A DNA stretch of 64,000 nucleotides, taken from NCBI RefSeq assembly GCF_018449655.1, contig NZ_JAAVUX010000012.1:62001-126000 (forward strand), read 5' to 3'. Below are positions 53,332 through 63,262 of this stretch, piece after piece. Positions within the stretch are counted from its first letter, which is position 1. Every line of letters begins with the position of its first letter. A model generated the notes under the pieces. That model ran no database searches and had not been told where the DNA came from. It saw only the letters and a program-made list of their open reading frames with translations. The translations under genes were made by a program, and so were the position numbers. This stretch comes from Pseudomonas sp. dw_358. GTDB lineage: Bacteria > Pseudomonadota > Gammaproteobacteria > Pseudomonadales > Pseudomonadaceae.

Positions 53332-56085
53332 GTGCTGAGAAAACTGGGAATCAAGAGCCGGGTGCTGCTGCTGGCGTTGCTGCCCACGGCGTTGATGGCC
53401 GTGGTGCTGGGCGGCTATTTCATGTGGTTGCAGCAATCGGAGCTGAACACACAGCTGATTCGCCGCGGCCAGATGATCACCGAGCAACTGGCCCCCCTGG
53501 CGGCGCCCGCCATGGTGCGCAAGGACACGGCGCTGCTCGAGCGCATCGCCGCCCAGGCGCTGGAGCAGGCCGATGTGCGCGCCGTGTCGTTCCTGGGCGC
53601 CGATCGCTCGCCCCTCGCCCATGCCGGGCCGAGCATGCTCAACCCTATGCCCCTGGGCAGCAGCACGCAGTTGCTGGCGACCAGCGGCAACGACGCCACG
53701 CGCTATCTGCTGCCGGTGTTCGGCCATCACCGCGACCTGGCCGGCGATTCGGTGCCCGCCGAAAGTGATCGTCTGTTCGGCTGGGTCGAGGTGGAGATCT
53801 CACACGACGGCACCTTGCTGCGCGGCTACCGAAGCCTGTTTGCAAGCATGCTGCTGATACTCGCCGGGCTTACCGCGACGGCGTTGCTGGCCGTCCACAT
53901 GAGCCGCGCCATCAGCGAACCGGTGCGCAAGATCAAACAGGCCGTCACCCAACTCAAGGACGGCAATCTGGAGACACGCCTGCCGGCCCTTGGCAGCCAC
54001 GAACTGGACGAACTGGCCGCCGGCATCAACCGCATGGCCGAAACCCTGCAGAATGCCCAGGAAGAACTGCAACACAGCGTCGACCAGGCCACCGAAGACG
54101 TGCGCCAGAACCTCGAAACCATTGAAATCCAGAACATCGAGCTGGATCTGGCGCGCAAGGAGGCGCTGGAGGCCAGCCGCATCAAGTCCGAGTTTCTGGC
54201 CAACATGAGCCACGAGATTCGTACGCCGCTCAACGGCATCCTGGGCTTCACCCACCTGCTGCAGAAAAGCGAGCTGACCCCGCGCCAGCTCGATTACCTG
54301 GGCACCATCGAAAAATCTGCCGACAACCTGCTGGGCATCATCAACGAAATCCTCGACTTTTCGAAGATCGAAGCCGGCAAACTGGTGCTCGACAGCATCC
54401 CCTTCAACCTGCGCGATCTGCTCCAGGACACCCTGACCATCCTCGCCCCGGCAGCCCATGCCAAACAACTGGAGCTGGTCAGCCTGGTCTATCGGGACAC
54501 GCCGATGTCGCTGATCGGCGACCCGTTGCGGCTCAAGCAGATCCTTACCAACCTGGTAAGCAACGCCATCAAGTTCACCCGCGAAGGCACCATCGTTGCT
54601 CGGGCCGAAATGCAGGAAGCCAGCGAAGACAGCGTGCAGTTGCGTATCAGCGTGCAGGATACTGGCATCGGCCTCTCCACCCAGGATGTCCGCGCCCTGT
54701 TCCAGGCGTTCAGCCAGGCCGATAATTCGCTGTCACGCCAACCCGGCGGCACTGGCCTGGGCCTGGTGATCTCCAAACGCCTGATCGAGCAGATGGGCGG
54801 CGAAATCGGCGTGGACAGCGAACCGGGCGAAGGCTCGCAGTTCTGGATCAGCCTGACGCTGCCGCGCGCCCGGGACGACGCCGAAGACCTGCCGCGCCCG
54901 CCCCTGCAAGGTCGGCGCGTCGCCATTGTCGACGGCCACGACCTGGCGCGCCAGGCGCTCAAGCACCAGTTGGAAGACTGCGGACTGGAGGTGATTGCCT
55001 TTACCTCGCTGGACAAACTGAGCGCCGGCATCGAAGCCGCCCGCCTGGCCAGTCAACCTATCGAACTGGCGGTACTGGGCATCACCCGCCACGACATTTC
55101 CCCGGAAAAACTGGGCAAGCAACTGCGCGAACTCGACCAGCACGGTTGTCAGGTGCTGGTACTCTGCCCCACCACCGAGCAGGCGCTGTTCCACGTCTCG
55201 GTGCCCAATGCCAACAGCCAGTTGCAGGCCAAGCCGGCGTGCACCCGCAAGCTGCGACGCGCCCTCAGCGATCTGGTCAATCCCAAGCGCCTGCGTGGCC
55301 CGGCCGAGGCACCTTCCGGGGACCGGCCGCCACGGGTGCTGTGTGTCGACGACAACCCGGCCAACCTGTTGCTGGTGCAGACCCTGCTGGAGGACCTGGG
55401 CGCGCGGGTACTGGCCGTGGACACCGGCCTGGCCGCGATCCAGGCCGTGCAGGACGAGACCTTCGACCTGGTACTGATGGATGTGCAGATGCCGGGCATG
55501 GACGGACGCGAGACCACGGAAAAGATCCGCCTGTGGGAAAGCGTCCAGCCAGGGCCGGCACTGCCTATCGTCGCCCTGACCGCTCACGCCATGGCCAACG
55601 AGAAGCGCGCCTTGCTGCAAAGCGGCATGGACGACTACCTGACCAAACCCATCAGCGAGCGGCAGTTGGCTCAGGTGGTGTTGAAGTGGACCGGATTGGT
55701 GCTGGGCAACGTGCCCGTCGAGCGCGCCCCGGAATGGCCGCCGGACAACCCGGGCCTGCTGGTGATGGACGCGGATGAAGGCCTGCGCTTGGCCGCCGGC
55801 AAGGCCGACCTGGCCGCCGACATGCTGGCCATGCTGCTGGCCTCGCTGGAGGCCGACCGCGAAGCTATCCGCCAGGCTCGCGAGGCCGATGACCACCACG
55901 CAATGATCGAACGGGTGCACCGCCTGCACGGCGCCACCCGTTATTGTGGCGTGCCGCAGCTGCGCGCCGCCTGTCAGCGCAGTGAAACCCTGCTCAAGCA
56001 GAATGACCCCGGCGCGGTGGCGTCCCTCGATCAGTTGGCAGAGGCCATGGACCGCTTGGAAGAACAGGCCCGGGTCAACGCGTGA
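53332..56085 (+). CDS. gacS: Hybrid sensor kinase GacS
   Basis: A 917-aa hybrid kinase that phosphorylates GacA and thereby drives the Rsm small RNAs, controlling secondary metabolism, biofilm and virulence or biocontrol traits. The GTG at 53332 with AGGAGA 6-11 bases upstream gives [14 protein letters not shown] and the canonical length. Two membrane helices flank a periplasmic loop; HAMP is at about 180-245. The three phosphotransfer sites are exactly placed: H294 ([11 protein letters not shown]), D717 ([13 protein letters not shown]) and H863 in the Hpt domain ([14 protein letters not shown]). Intact throughout, so not a phase-variant null allele. Confidence 0.98.
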   Translation: MLRKLGIKSRVLLLALLPTALMAVVLGGYFMWLQQSELNTQLIRRGQMITEQLAPLAAPAMVRKDTALLERIAAQALEQADVRAVSFLGADRSPLAHAGPSMLNPMPLGSSTQLLATSGNDATRYLLPVFGHHRDLAGDSVPAESDRLFGWVEVEISHDGTLLRGYRSLFASMLLILAGLTATALLAVHMSRAISEPVRKIKQAVTQLKDGNLETRLPALGSHELDELAAGINRMAETLQNAQEELQHSVDQATEDVRQNLETIEIQNIELDLARKEALEASRIKSEFLANMSHEIRTPLNGILGFTHLLQKSELTPRQLDYLGTIEKSADNLLGIINEILDFSKIEAGKLVLDSIPFNLRDLLQDTLTILAPAAHAKQLELVSLVYRDTPMSLIGDPLRLKQILTNLVSNAIKFTREGTIVARAEMQEASEDSVQLRISVQDTGIGLSTQDVRALFQAFSQADNSLSRQPGGTGLGLVISKRLIEQMGGEIGVDSEPGEGSQFWISLTLPRARDDAEDLPRPPLQGRRVAIVDGHDLARQALKHQLEDCGLEVIAFTSLDKLSAGIEAARLASQPIELAVLGITRHDISPEKLGKQLRELDQHGCQVLVLCPTTEQALFHVSVPNANSQLQAKPACTRKLRRALSDLVNPKRLRGPAEAPSGDRPPRVLCVDDNPANLLLVQTLLEDLGARVLAVDTGLAAIQAVQDETFDLVLMDVQMPGMDGRETTEKIRLWESVQPGPALPIVALTAHAMANEKRALLQSGMDDYLTKPISERQLAQVVLKWTGLVLGNVPVERAPEWPPDNPGLLVMDADEGLRLAAGKADLAADMLAMLLASLEADREAIRQAREADDHHAMIERVHRLHGATRYCGVPQLRAACQRSETLLKQNDPGAVASLDQLAEAMDRLEEQARVNA

Positions 56086-56113
56086 TAGCATGTCGCGCAG
56101 ATTTGGAGGACCC

Positions 56114-56551
56114 ATGGTCGAACACGATTTCCGCTACAGCCTGATGAGCCCGCAACACACCCTGATCGAGTGCCGCGCCCTGGTGCCCGGCCGCTATCAG
56201 GTCACCGGCAACGGTGGCTCGATTCACGACGATGACGTCCTGCTGGTCACCCTCAAGGGCAGCAAGGACCTGAGCATGCGCCTGAAGGTCGAGAAGGTTC
56301 GTCACTTGATCAACCCGCGCGGGCAGTGGGTGGCGGTGGCCAACGGCCCGGTATTCGGCGAGCTGGCCATCCACCAGTGGTCCGTCAACTGTAACGGCTG
56401 CCAGAAGGCCCTGAGCTTCGAGTTTGCGGTCGACGCCAAGCTCGGCGTCAAGGCGCAGAAACCCGCCGCCACGGCGCGCATTGCCGAACTGGGCTGGCGC
56501 ACCGAGGGCGATCGTCACCTGTGTGCCCAATGCCAGGTGGCCAACGCGTGA
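56114..56551 (+). CDS. Hypothetical protein with two CxxC motifs
   Basis: A 145-aa soluble protein I cannot place in a named family. GGAGGA lies 4 bases before the ATG, a strong ribosome-binding site. A beta-rich N-terminal part (TLIECRALVPGRYQVTG) is followed by two CxxC motifs, CNGC near residue 95 and CAQC near the end, which could bind one zinc ion. It begins 28 bases after gacS and its stop overlaps the next start (GTGA), so it is probably in one unit with the lipoprotein gene and perhaps with gacS. Confidence 0.8.
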   Translation: MVEHDFRYSLMSPQHTLIECRALVPGRYQVTGNGGSIHDDDVLLVTLKGSKDLSMRLKVEKVRHLINPRGQWVAVANGPVFGELAIHQWSVNCNGCQKALSFEFAVDAKLGVKAQKPAATARIAELGWRTEGDRHLCAQCQVANA

Positions 56552-56952
56552 AATATCTACTACTGGCAAGCGCCCTGGTGCTCCTGAGCGCCTGTGCCAA
56601 TCACTCACCCAAGTTGCAGACCAGCCGCACCTATGCGGTGGAGTGGATCGGCGAACGCCCCCTGATCGACAGCAGCCACGTGACCCTGACCCTCGACGAC
56701 GACGGCCGTGCCTACGGTACGGCGGGTTGCAACCACTGGTACGCGCCTTACACCCTCGCACCCCATCACCATCTGAGCTTCGGTACGCCAGGCAGCACCC
56801 GCCGCCTCTGTGCACCCGCGCTGATGGAGCAGGAACAGCGCTTCCTCAAATCGCTGCAGACTGTGCAGCGCTGGGATATCCAGCCCAATGAGCAACTGCG
56901 CCTGTGGCCGGAGAATGGTCAGCCGTTGCGGCTGTGGCCCGAAGAAGGTTAG
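56548..56952 (+). CDS. META-domain lipoprotein (HslJ-like)
   Basis: A 134-aa lipoprotein. The GTG start overlaps the upstream stop and gives the signal KYLLLASALVLLSAC with lipobox LLSAC (Cys16). The mature part has the META/HslJ pattern: a short strand, TLTLDDDGRAYGTAGCNHWYAPY with the family GxxGCNxxxxxY, then an LCAPALMEQEQRFLKSLQTVQRW helix and strand. HslJ-type proteins are outer-membrane or periplasmic stress proteins of unclear activity. Translation is coupled to the CxxC protein. Confidence 0.85.
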   Translation: MKYLLLASALVLLSACANHSPKLQTSRTYAVEWIGERPLIDSSHVTLTLDDDGRAYGTAGCNHWYAPYTLAPHHHLSFGTPGSTRRLCAPALMEQEQRFLKSLQTVQRWDIQPNEQLRLWPENGQPLRLWPEEG

Positions 56953-56965
56953 GCCGCCCTATACG

Positions 56966-57030
56966 CTGCAGGACCGAGCTTGCTCGGGAACAAGGCGTCA
57001 CCGTCTTCCCGAGCAAGCTCGGTCCTGCAG
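56966..57030. repeat. Perfect REP doublet
   Basis: Two 25-bp arms (56966-56990 and 57006-57030) are exact reverse complements, separated by 15 bases. Each arm has the internal dyad CCGAGC-TT-GCTCGG. It lies between convergent genes and may also act in transcription termination or mRNA protection. Confidence 0.85.
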
Positions 57031-57055
57031 GATTGATGCGTCAGTCGGTGGAACA

Positions 57056-57520
57056 CTAGCGTTGCAGCGCCCCCACTGCCTTGAGCGCGGCCTTCAACCC
57101 TGCAGCGGTCTGCTGCCCCAGCAACTGCTCGCGCACCTTGCCCTCGGGATCGACCAGGTAGGTGATCGGCAACCCCTCGCTTTCCGGAAAACCGAAATGT
57201 TCGGCCGGATTGGCAGCCAGTACGGTGTAGCCAATGCCCATGGCCTGGCTGGACTTGAGCAGCTCATCGCCCTGCAGGTTGTCGAAGTTGACTCCGATAA
57301 CGCGCACATTGGTTGATCCCAACTGCTTGGCCAAGGTGCTCAACTCGGAAACTTCCTGACGGCAGGGACCGCACCACTCAGCCCAGTAATTGACCACCAG
57401 CCAGCGCTTGTCCAAAGCATCGGCCGCGACTTTCTGTCCGTGCTGGTCAACGCCATAGTCGGCGCCGCAACCTGCCAGCAACAGCATCCATACCACGGCC
57501 CAGCTTGCACGCTTGAGCAT
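57056..57520 (-). CDS. TlpA/ResA-like thioredoxin-fold lipoprotein
   Basis: A 154-aa envelope thiol-disulfide protein. The ATG at 57520 gives a lipoprotein signal (MLKRASWAVVWMLLLAGC, Cys18). The thioredoxin active site WCGPC has C50 and C53, and the cis-Pro lies in EGLPITYLVDPEG. Such proteins reduce periplasmic cysteines, for example in cytochrome c maturation; the partner here is unknown. It is divergent from the ArsC-like gene, 103 bp apart. Confidence 0.9.
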   Translation of the reverse strand: MLKRASWAVVWMLLLAGCGADYGVDQHGQKVAADALDKRWLVVNYWAEWCGPCRQEVSELSTLAKQLGSTNVRVIGVNFDNLQGDELLKSSQAMGIGYTVLAANPAEHFGFPESEGLPITYLVDPEGKVREQLLGQQTAAGLKAALKAVGALQR

Positions 57521-57623
57521 GATGTCCCCTACCCCCTGTTCGAGCCGCGAGAAAAGCGAAACTGCCGTTGTCTCTTCCGGCGCGGTTAGAATAGCCGCCT
57601 CTCGAGGCTGGATGCGACTGCAC

Positions 57624-58570
<947 letters not shown>

Positions 58571-58616
58571 GGCGGGCACGCTGCCTTATGTCACCTAGGC
58601 CCTAGGATGAGAGTGA

Positions 58617-59288
58617 ATGCAAGATTACAAATGGCTCAACGAGTATTGCCTGAATCGTTTCGGCTCGGCCAAAGCCCTGGAAGCCGAACTGCCGAGCGCA
58701 TTGTCAGCCGCTCAACTGCGCAAGATCAGCGCTGATCGCTACCTGTCGACCATGGCCCTGCGGGTATTCCGTGCTGGCCTCAAGCACAGCCTGGTAGATG
58801 CCAAGTGGCCGGCTTTCGAGGAAGTATTTTTCCGCTTCGACCCGGAAAAGGTGGTGCTCATGGGCGCCGAACACCTGGAGCGGCTGATGCAGGACGCCCG
58901 CATCATCCGTCACCTGGGCAAACTCAAGAGCGTGCCGCGCAATGCCCAGTTGATCCTCGATGTGGCTCATGAGCACGGCAGCTTTGGCAATTTCATTGCC
59001 GAGTGGCCGGTGACCGACATCGTCGGCTTGTGGCAGTACATCGCCAAGCACGGCAACCAGATGGGTGGACTGTCAACGCCGCGCTTCCTGCGCATGGTCG
59101 GCAAGGACACCTTTATTCCGACCTGGGATGTGGTCGCAGCGCTGAATGCCCAGGGGATTGTCGACAAGGTGCCGTCCAGCAAACGCGATCAGGCGGCAGT
59201 CCAGGACGTTTTCAACCAATGGCATGCCGAGAGTGGCCGGCCGATGTGTCAGTTATCGGCAATGTTGGCATTTACGGTGAATCATTAG
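58617..59288 (+). CDS. Divergent DNA-3-methyladenine glycosylase I (Tag) homologue
   Basis: A 223-aa protein related over its central part to E. coli Tag: FRAGLKHSLVDAKWPAFEEVF, FRFDPEKVVLMGAEHLERLMQDARIIRHLGKL. Tag removes 3-methyladenine from DNA. However the residue aligning with Tag Glu38 is Arg (Tag EGQQAGLSW, here RVFRAGLKH), and the zinc-snap Cys/His residues and YHDNEWG are absent. It may be a repurposed or differently specific helix-hairpin-helix glycosylase. It starts about 46 bases after wrbA and ends 15 bases before convergent ttcA. Confidence 0.75.
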   Translation: MQDYKWLNEYCLNRFGSAKALEAELPSALSAAQLRKISADRYLSTMALRVFRAGLKHSLVDAKWPAFEEVFFRFDPEKVVLMGAEHLERLMQDARIIRHLGKLKSVPRNAQLILDVAHEHGSFGNFIAEWPVTDIVGLWQYIAKHGNQMGGLSTPRFLRMVGKDTFIPTWDVVAALNAQGIVDKVPSSKRDQAAVQDVFNQWHAESGRPMCQLSAMLAFTVNH

Positions 59289-59303
59289 AATCGGCGTAAT
59301 GGC

Positions 59304-60128
59304 CTAAAGATTGACCACCGAAACAAATCGCGACGCCGCCGTTTCATCGATCTTCAAGCTGGCGAAATCGAACAGATTGCGGTCGGCCAGTTGGGACGGG
59401 ACCACATTCTGCAAGCCACGGAAGATACTTTCCGTGCGCCCGGGGTGCTTGCGCTCCCAGTCCACCAGCATCTCCTTGACCACCTGGCGCTGCAGGTTTT
59501 CCTGGGAGCCACACAGGTTGCAAGGGATGATCGGGAAGCGCTTGAAGTCCGAATACGCCTGGATGTCCTTTTCATTGCAATAGGCCAGCGGACGGATCAC
59601 CACGTTGCGACCGTCATCGGCGCGCAGCTTGGGCGGCATGGCCTTCATCGAGCCATTGAAGAACATATTGAGGAAGAAGGTCTCGACGATGTCATCACGG
59701 TGATGACCGAGGGCCATCTTGGTCGCGCCGATCTCGTCGGCAAAGGTATACAGCGTGCCCCGGCGCAGGCGCGAGCACAAGGAACACGTGGTCTTGCCTT
59801 CCGGAATCAGTTCCTTGACCACCGAGTAGGTGTCTTTTTCGACGATATGGTATTCCACGCCCAGCGCTTCGAGGTAGGCCGGCAGCACGTGCTCGGGAAA
59901 GCCAGGCTGTTTCTGGTCCATGTTCACTGCGACGATGTCGAACTTCACCGGCGCCACTTTCTGCAGATGCATCAGCACGTCGAGCAGGGTGTAGCTGTCC
60001 TTGCCACCGGACAGGCAGACCATGACCTTGTCGCCATCTTCGATCATGCTGTAGTCGGCGACGGCTTCCCCCGCCAGACGGCGAAGACGTTTCTGCAATT
60101 TGTTCTGACTGACCGAAAGAGTGCCCAT
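59304..60128 (-). CDS. ttcA: tRNA 2-thiocytidine(32) synthetase TtcA
   Basis: A 274-aa iron-sulfur ATPase that thiolates cytidine 32 in certain tRNAs. The PP-loop [11 protein letters not shown] is at about residues 45-55, and the iron-sulfur cysteines are in [12 protein letters not shown] and in [14 protein letters not shown]. Length is typical. It has a 180-bp upstream gap to the divergent Yip1-family gene. Confidence 0.95.
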   Translation of the reverse strand: MGTLSVSQNKLQKRLRRLAGEAVADYSMIEDGDKVMVCLSGGKDSYTLLDVLMHLQKVAPVKFDIVAVNMDQKQPGFPEHVLPAYLEALGVEYHIVEKDTYSVVKELIPEGKTTCSLCSRLRRGTLYTFADEIGATKMALGHHRDDIVETFFLNMFFNGSMKAMPPKLRADDGRNVVIRPLAYCNEKDIQAYSDFKRFPIIPCNLCGSQENLQRQVVKEMLVDWERKHPGRTESIFRGLQNVVPSQLADRNLFDFASLKIDETAASRFVSVVNL

Positions 60129-60308
60129 GGCGCCTTGAATCCGCGAGGTGTGACAAAGCCGGGGATTTTACCTGCAATGTCACCTGCAGTGTCACCCCGT
60201 TCGGAGCGATCAAGAGGAGATTAGCCGGGTGGTGCAAAGTGCGATTCGCTCTAAAAGCCCTGCTGAACCTGGCCCATACTGGCCACTGGCACTTAGCGGA
60301 GGATCATC

Positions 60309-60911
60309 ATGATTCATCATGTCGTGGGCCTGTTCACCCACCCTGATCAAGAATGGCAACACATACGCGGCGAAAAAGAAGAAAGCCTCGGTCATCTGTA
60401 CCTGACCCACACCTTGATCTTGGCCGCCGTGCCCGCCATCGCCGCCTACATCGGCACCACGCATCTGGGCTGGATGATCGGCGACCGCACAGCACTGGTG
60501 CTCACGGCCGATAATGCGTTGTGGATGGCACTCATGTCCTACGCCGCCATGTTGGGCGGGGTCGCGGTCATGGGCATGTTCATTCACTGGATGGCACGCA
60601 CCTACGACGCCAAACCCAGCATGCCCCGCTGTGTGGCATTCGCGACCTACACCGCGACGCCGCTGTTCATCGGCGGCCTCGCGGCCCTCTATCCGCACCT
60701 GTGGTTAGGGATGCTGGTGGGCAGCGCTTCGATCTGCTACACGGTGTACCTGCTCTATGTCGGCCTGCCGACCTTCATGAGCGTTGGCCGCGAAGAAGGC
60801 TTTCTATTCGCCAGCTCCGTGCTGGCAGTCGGGCTGGTGGTGCTGGTCGCTATCATCGCCCTGACCGTGATCATCTGGGGCCTGGGTGTCGGGCCTGTGT
60901 ATGCCGGCTGA
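60309..60911 (+). CDS. Yip1-family membrane protein
   Basis: A 200-aa inner-membrane protein with about five hydrophobic helices and the Yip1/DUF1282 pattern: the N-terminal FTHPDQEWQHIRGE, then LAAVPAIAAYIGTTHLGW, a central helix pair, and a C-terminal hydrophobic stretch (LAVGLVVLVAIIALTVIIWGL). GGAGG (60299-60303) precedes the ATG. The function in bacteria is unknown. Confidence 0.85.
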   Translation: MIHHVVGLFTHPDQEWQHIRGEKEESLGHLYLTHTLILAAVPAIAAYIGTTHLGWMIGDRTALVLTADNALWMALMSYAAMLGGVAVMGMFIHWMARTYDAKPSMPRCVAFATYTATPLFIGGLAALYPHLWLGMLVGSASICYTVYLLYVGLPTFMSVGREEGFLFASSVLAVGLVVLVAIIALTVIIWGLGVGPVYAG

Positions 60912-60998
60912 CCGGCCAGACGTCGCCCAAGGGCGCTCGAGGTCTCGGCACCGTCCAGGCGTTGCGGCATAATTGACCGATCTGGAGATCTGTCACGT

Positions 60999-61490
60999 AT
61001 GCCCGACCCACTCGATTCCCGTGTCGAATCCTGCTTCCTGCAGGCGGAGGCCTTTTTCAAACGCCCGTTCAAGCGGCCCCAGGTCAGCCTGAAACTGCGT
61101 GGGCAAAAAGCGGGTGTCGCTCATTTGCATGAAAATCTGCTGCGTTTCAACCCGCAGTTGTATCGCGAAAACAGCGAGGATTTCCTGCGCCAGACCGTGC
61201 CCCACGAGGTGGCGCACCTGGTGGCCCATCAGCTGTTCGGCGATTCGATTCAACCCCATGGGGAGGAATGGCAGTTGATCATGCGCGGGGTTTATGAGCT
61301 GCCGCCCAATCGCTGTCATACCTATGCCATCGAGCGGCGCCGGGTGACGCGGTATATCTATCACTGTCCTTGTACGCCGGAGTTTCCGTTTACAGCGCAG
61401 CGACATGGGTTGGTGCGCAAGGGGCGCAGGTATTTGTGCCGTCGTTGTCGGCAGGCGTTGGTGTTCAGTGGCGAGACACGGGTGGAGTAG
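60999..61490 (+). CDS. sprT: SprT-family zinc metalloprotease-like protein
   Basis: A 163-aa protein with the zinc-protease motif HEVAH (residues 69-73) and a C-terminal zinc ribbon formed by CPCTPEF and YLCRRCRQ. The domain matches bacterial SprT (and the catalytic part of eukaryotic Spartan, which removes DNA-protein crosslinks). Bacterial function is not settled. It is followed by a terminator and convergent dctA. Confidence 0.9.
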   Translation: MPDPLDSRVESCFLQAEAFFKRPFKRPQVSLKLRGQKAGVAHLHENLLRFNPQLYRENSEDFLRQTVPHEVAHLVAHQLFGDSIQPHGEEWQLIMRGVYELPPNRCHTYAIERRRVTRYIYHCPCTPEFPFTAQRHGLVRKGRRYLCRRCRQALVFSGETRVE

Positions 61491-61526
61491 GACCTGGCGG
61501 CCTATGAATTGAGGGTTCACAAGATG

Positions 61527-61551
61527 AAAAACCGCCCGAAGGCGGCTTTTT
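61527..61551. terminator. Terminator between sprT and dctA
   Basis: AAAAA-CCGCC, loop CGAA, GGCGG-C-TTTTT. A short stem with A and T runs on both sides, usable from either of the two convergent genes. Confidence 0.85.
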
Positions 61552-61564
61552 GTGGGCTGTGGAC

Positions 61565-62896
61565 TTAGCGTGGCGTGACCACTGGCGCCTCGGCAACACC
61601 CAGATCATCTTCCGGCACCAGATGGGTCAGCGGAGGGCTCCCCGCCGCCAGCTCGGCCGTCATCTTGGCTTCGTCCAGCTCGCCGACCCACTTGGCCACC
61701 ACCAGGGTCGCCACGGCGTTGCCTACCAGATTGGTCAGGGCACGGGCTTCGGACATGAAACGGTCGATCCCGAGGATCAGCGTCAAGCCGGCCACTGGCA
61801 AGGTGCCCACAGCCGACAAGGTCGCCGCCAGCACGATGAAACCGCTGCCGGTTACCCCAGCCGCGCCTTTGGAAGACAACAGCAGCACCAGAATCAAGGT
61901 GATTTGATGGGTAAGGTCCATGTGCGTGTCGGTCGCCTGAGCGATGAACACGGCAGCCATGGTCAGGTAGATCGAGGTACCGTCCAGGTTGAAGGAGTAG
62001 CCGGTTGGAATCACCAGCCCCACCACCGATTTCTTCGCGCCCAGACGCTCCATCTTCACCAGCATGCGCGGCAGCGCCGACTCGGACGAGGAGGTGCCCA
62101 GCACGATCAGCAGTTCTTCACGGATATAACGGATCAACTTGATCACGCTGAAGCCATGGCCCCGTGCGATGGCGCCCAGTACCACCAGCACGAACAGCAC
62201 GCAGGTAATGTAGAAGCAGGCCATCAACTGGCCCAACTGCAACAGCGAACCGACGCCATAAGCCCCGATGGTATAGGCCATTGCACCCAGAGCACCCAGC
62301 GGGGCCAGCTTCATGATCATGTTGATGATGTTGAACATGGCGTGGGCGAAGCGATCGATCAGGTCCAGCAACGGTTTGCCATAGGCACCCAGGCGATGCA
62401 GGGCAAAGCCGAAGATCACCGAAAACATCAACACCTGCAGGATATCGCCGGTGGCAAACGCGCTGACGATGGTATTGGGGATGATGTTGAGGATGAAGCC
62501 GACGATGCTCTGGTCAGCACCGGCCGCCACGTAGGAGGCGACCTTGCTGGCATCCAGCTTGGTCGGATCAATGTGCATGCCAGCACCTGGCTGCACGACG
62601 TTGACCACGACCAGGCCGATGATCAGGGAAATGGAGGAGACGATTTCAAAGTAGAGCAGTGCGTAGCCACCGGTCTTGCCTACCGACTTCATGCTCTGCA
62701 TGCCAGCGATACCGCTGACCACGGTGCAGAAGATGATCGGCGCAATGACCATTTTGATCAGTTTGATGAAGCCATCGCCAAGGGGCTTGAGCGAGACACC
62801 GGCCTGGGGATAGTAGTGGCCGATCAGCACACCGACGATGATCGCGAGGATCACCTGGAAATACAGGGATTTATAGAATGGCTGACGAGTCGTCAT
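61565..62896 (-). CDS. dctA: C4-dicarboxylate:H+/Na+ symporter DctA
   Basis: A 443-aa DAACS-family inner-membrane transporter for succinate, fumarate and malate. The ATG at 62896 opens [20 protein letters not shown]; a longer upstream frame is noncoding leader. Conserved sites include the serine-rich reentrant loop [30 protein letters not shown] and the [19 protein letters not shown] hairpin. It is expressed from the sigma-54 promoter at 63027-63041. The gene end is 14 bases after a terminator shared with sprT. Confidence 0.96.
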   Translation of the reverse strand: MTTRQPFYKSLYFQVILAIIVGVLIGHYYPQAGVSLKPLGDGFIKLIKMVIAPIIFCTVVSGIAGMQSMKSVGKTGGYALLYFEIVSSISLIIGLVVVNVVQPGAGMHIDPTKLDASKVASYVAAGADQSIVGFILNIIPNTIVSAFATGDILQVLMFSVIFGFALHRLGAYGKPLLDLIDRFAHAMFNIINMIMKLAPLGALGAMAYTIGAYGVGSLLQLGQLMACFYITCVLFVLVVLGAIARGHGFSVIKLIRYIREELLIVLGTSSSESALPRMLVKMERLGAKKSVVGLVIPTGYSFNLDGTSIYLTMAAVFIAQATDTHMDLTHQITLILVLLLSSKGAAGVTGSGFIVLAATLSAVGTLPVAGLTLILGIDRFMSEARALTNLVGNAVATLVVAKWVGELDEAKMTAELAAGSPPLTHLVPEDDLGVAEAPVVTPR

Positions 62897-63026
62897 GGCA
62901 AAGTCCTCAAGCGTACCGTCCGACATCCATCCGCTGATGCCGCGATACCTGAACACGAACCCTCCTGCGCCGGAGGGATTTTTGTTTTGTCGAGCTGCGG
63001 GTCTGCAGAACTCTGCCCGTTGCATC

Positions 63027-63041
63027 GCAAAGCCCGTGCCA
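63027..63041 (-). promoter_or_regulatory. Sigma-54 promoter of dctA
   Basis: On the minus strand TGGCAC-GGGCT-TTGC matches the sigma-54 (-24/-12) consensus TGGCAC-N5-TTGC exactly. The transcript would start near 63015, giving a leader of about 120 bases. In rhizobia and Pseudomonas dctA is driven by sigma-54 with the DctB/DctD two-component system, whose genes are not here. Confidence 0.85.
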
Positions 63042-63154
63042 CCTATCGGATTTTTCTGATTGACGAGCAATTACGGGACTGAGCATCTGGTCGAGGGCCA
63101 ACGCCGACTCCGTTATTGGCGGTTTTTCGCCACATCAGTGGAGATTGCTTCCCG

Positions 63155-63179
63155 CGATGGCGGTAAACCGCCGCCATCG
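63155..63179. repeat. Inverted repeat in the dctA-phoQ gap
   Basis: CGATGGCGG (63155-63163) and CCGCCATCG (63171-63179), perfect 9-bp arms. It could terminate phoQ transcription, although no T-run follows, or lie within the upstream control region of dctA. Confidence 0.45.
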
Positions 63180-63262
63180 TTAGCCAAGGCCAGCGTAATT
63201 GCCTGCCGAGGTCAATGACAGACTAGCTCAAGACGGCGATCGGAACCGGCCGGCCCGAAGAC

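Noticed and set aside
61550-63082. 510-residue open frame opposite dctA
   Set aside because: Antisense shadow of dctA; dctA has all family motifs and the sigma-54 promoter on the minus strand.
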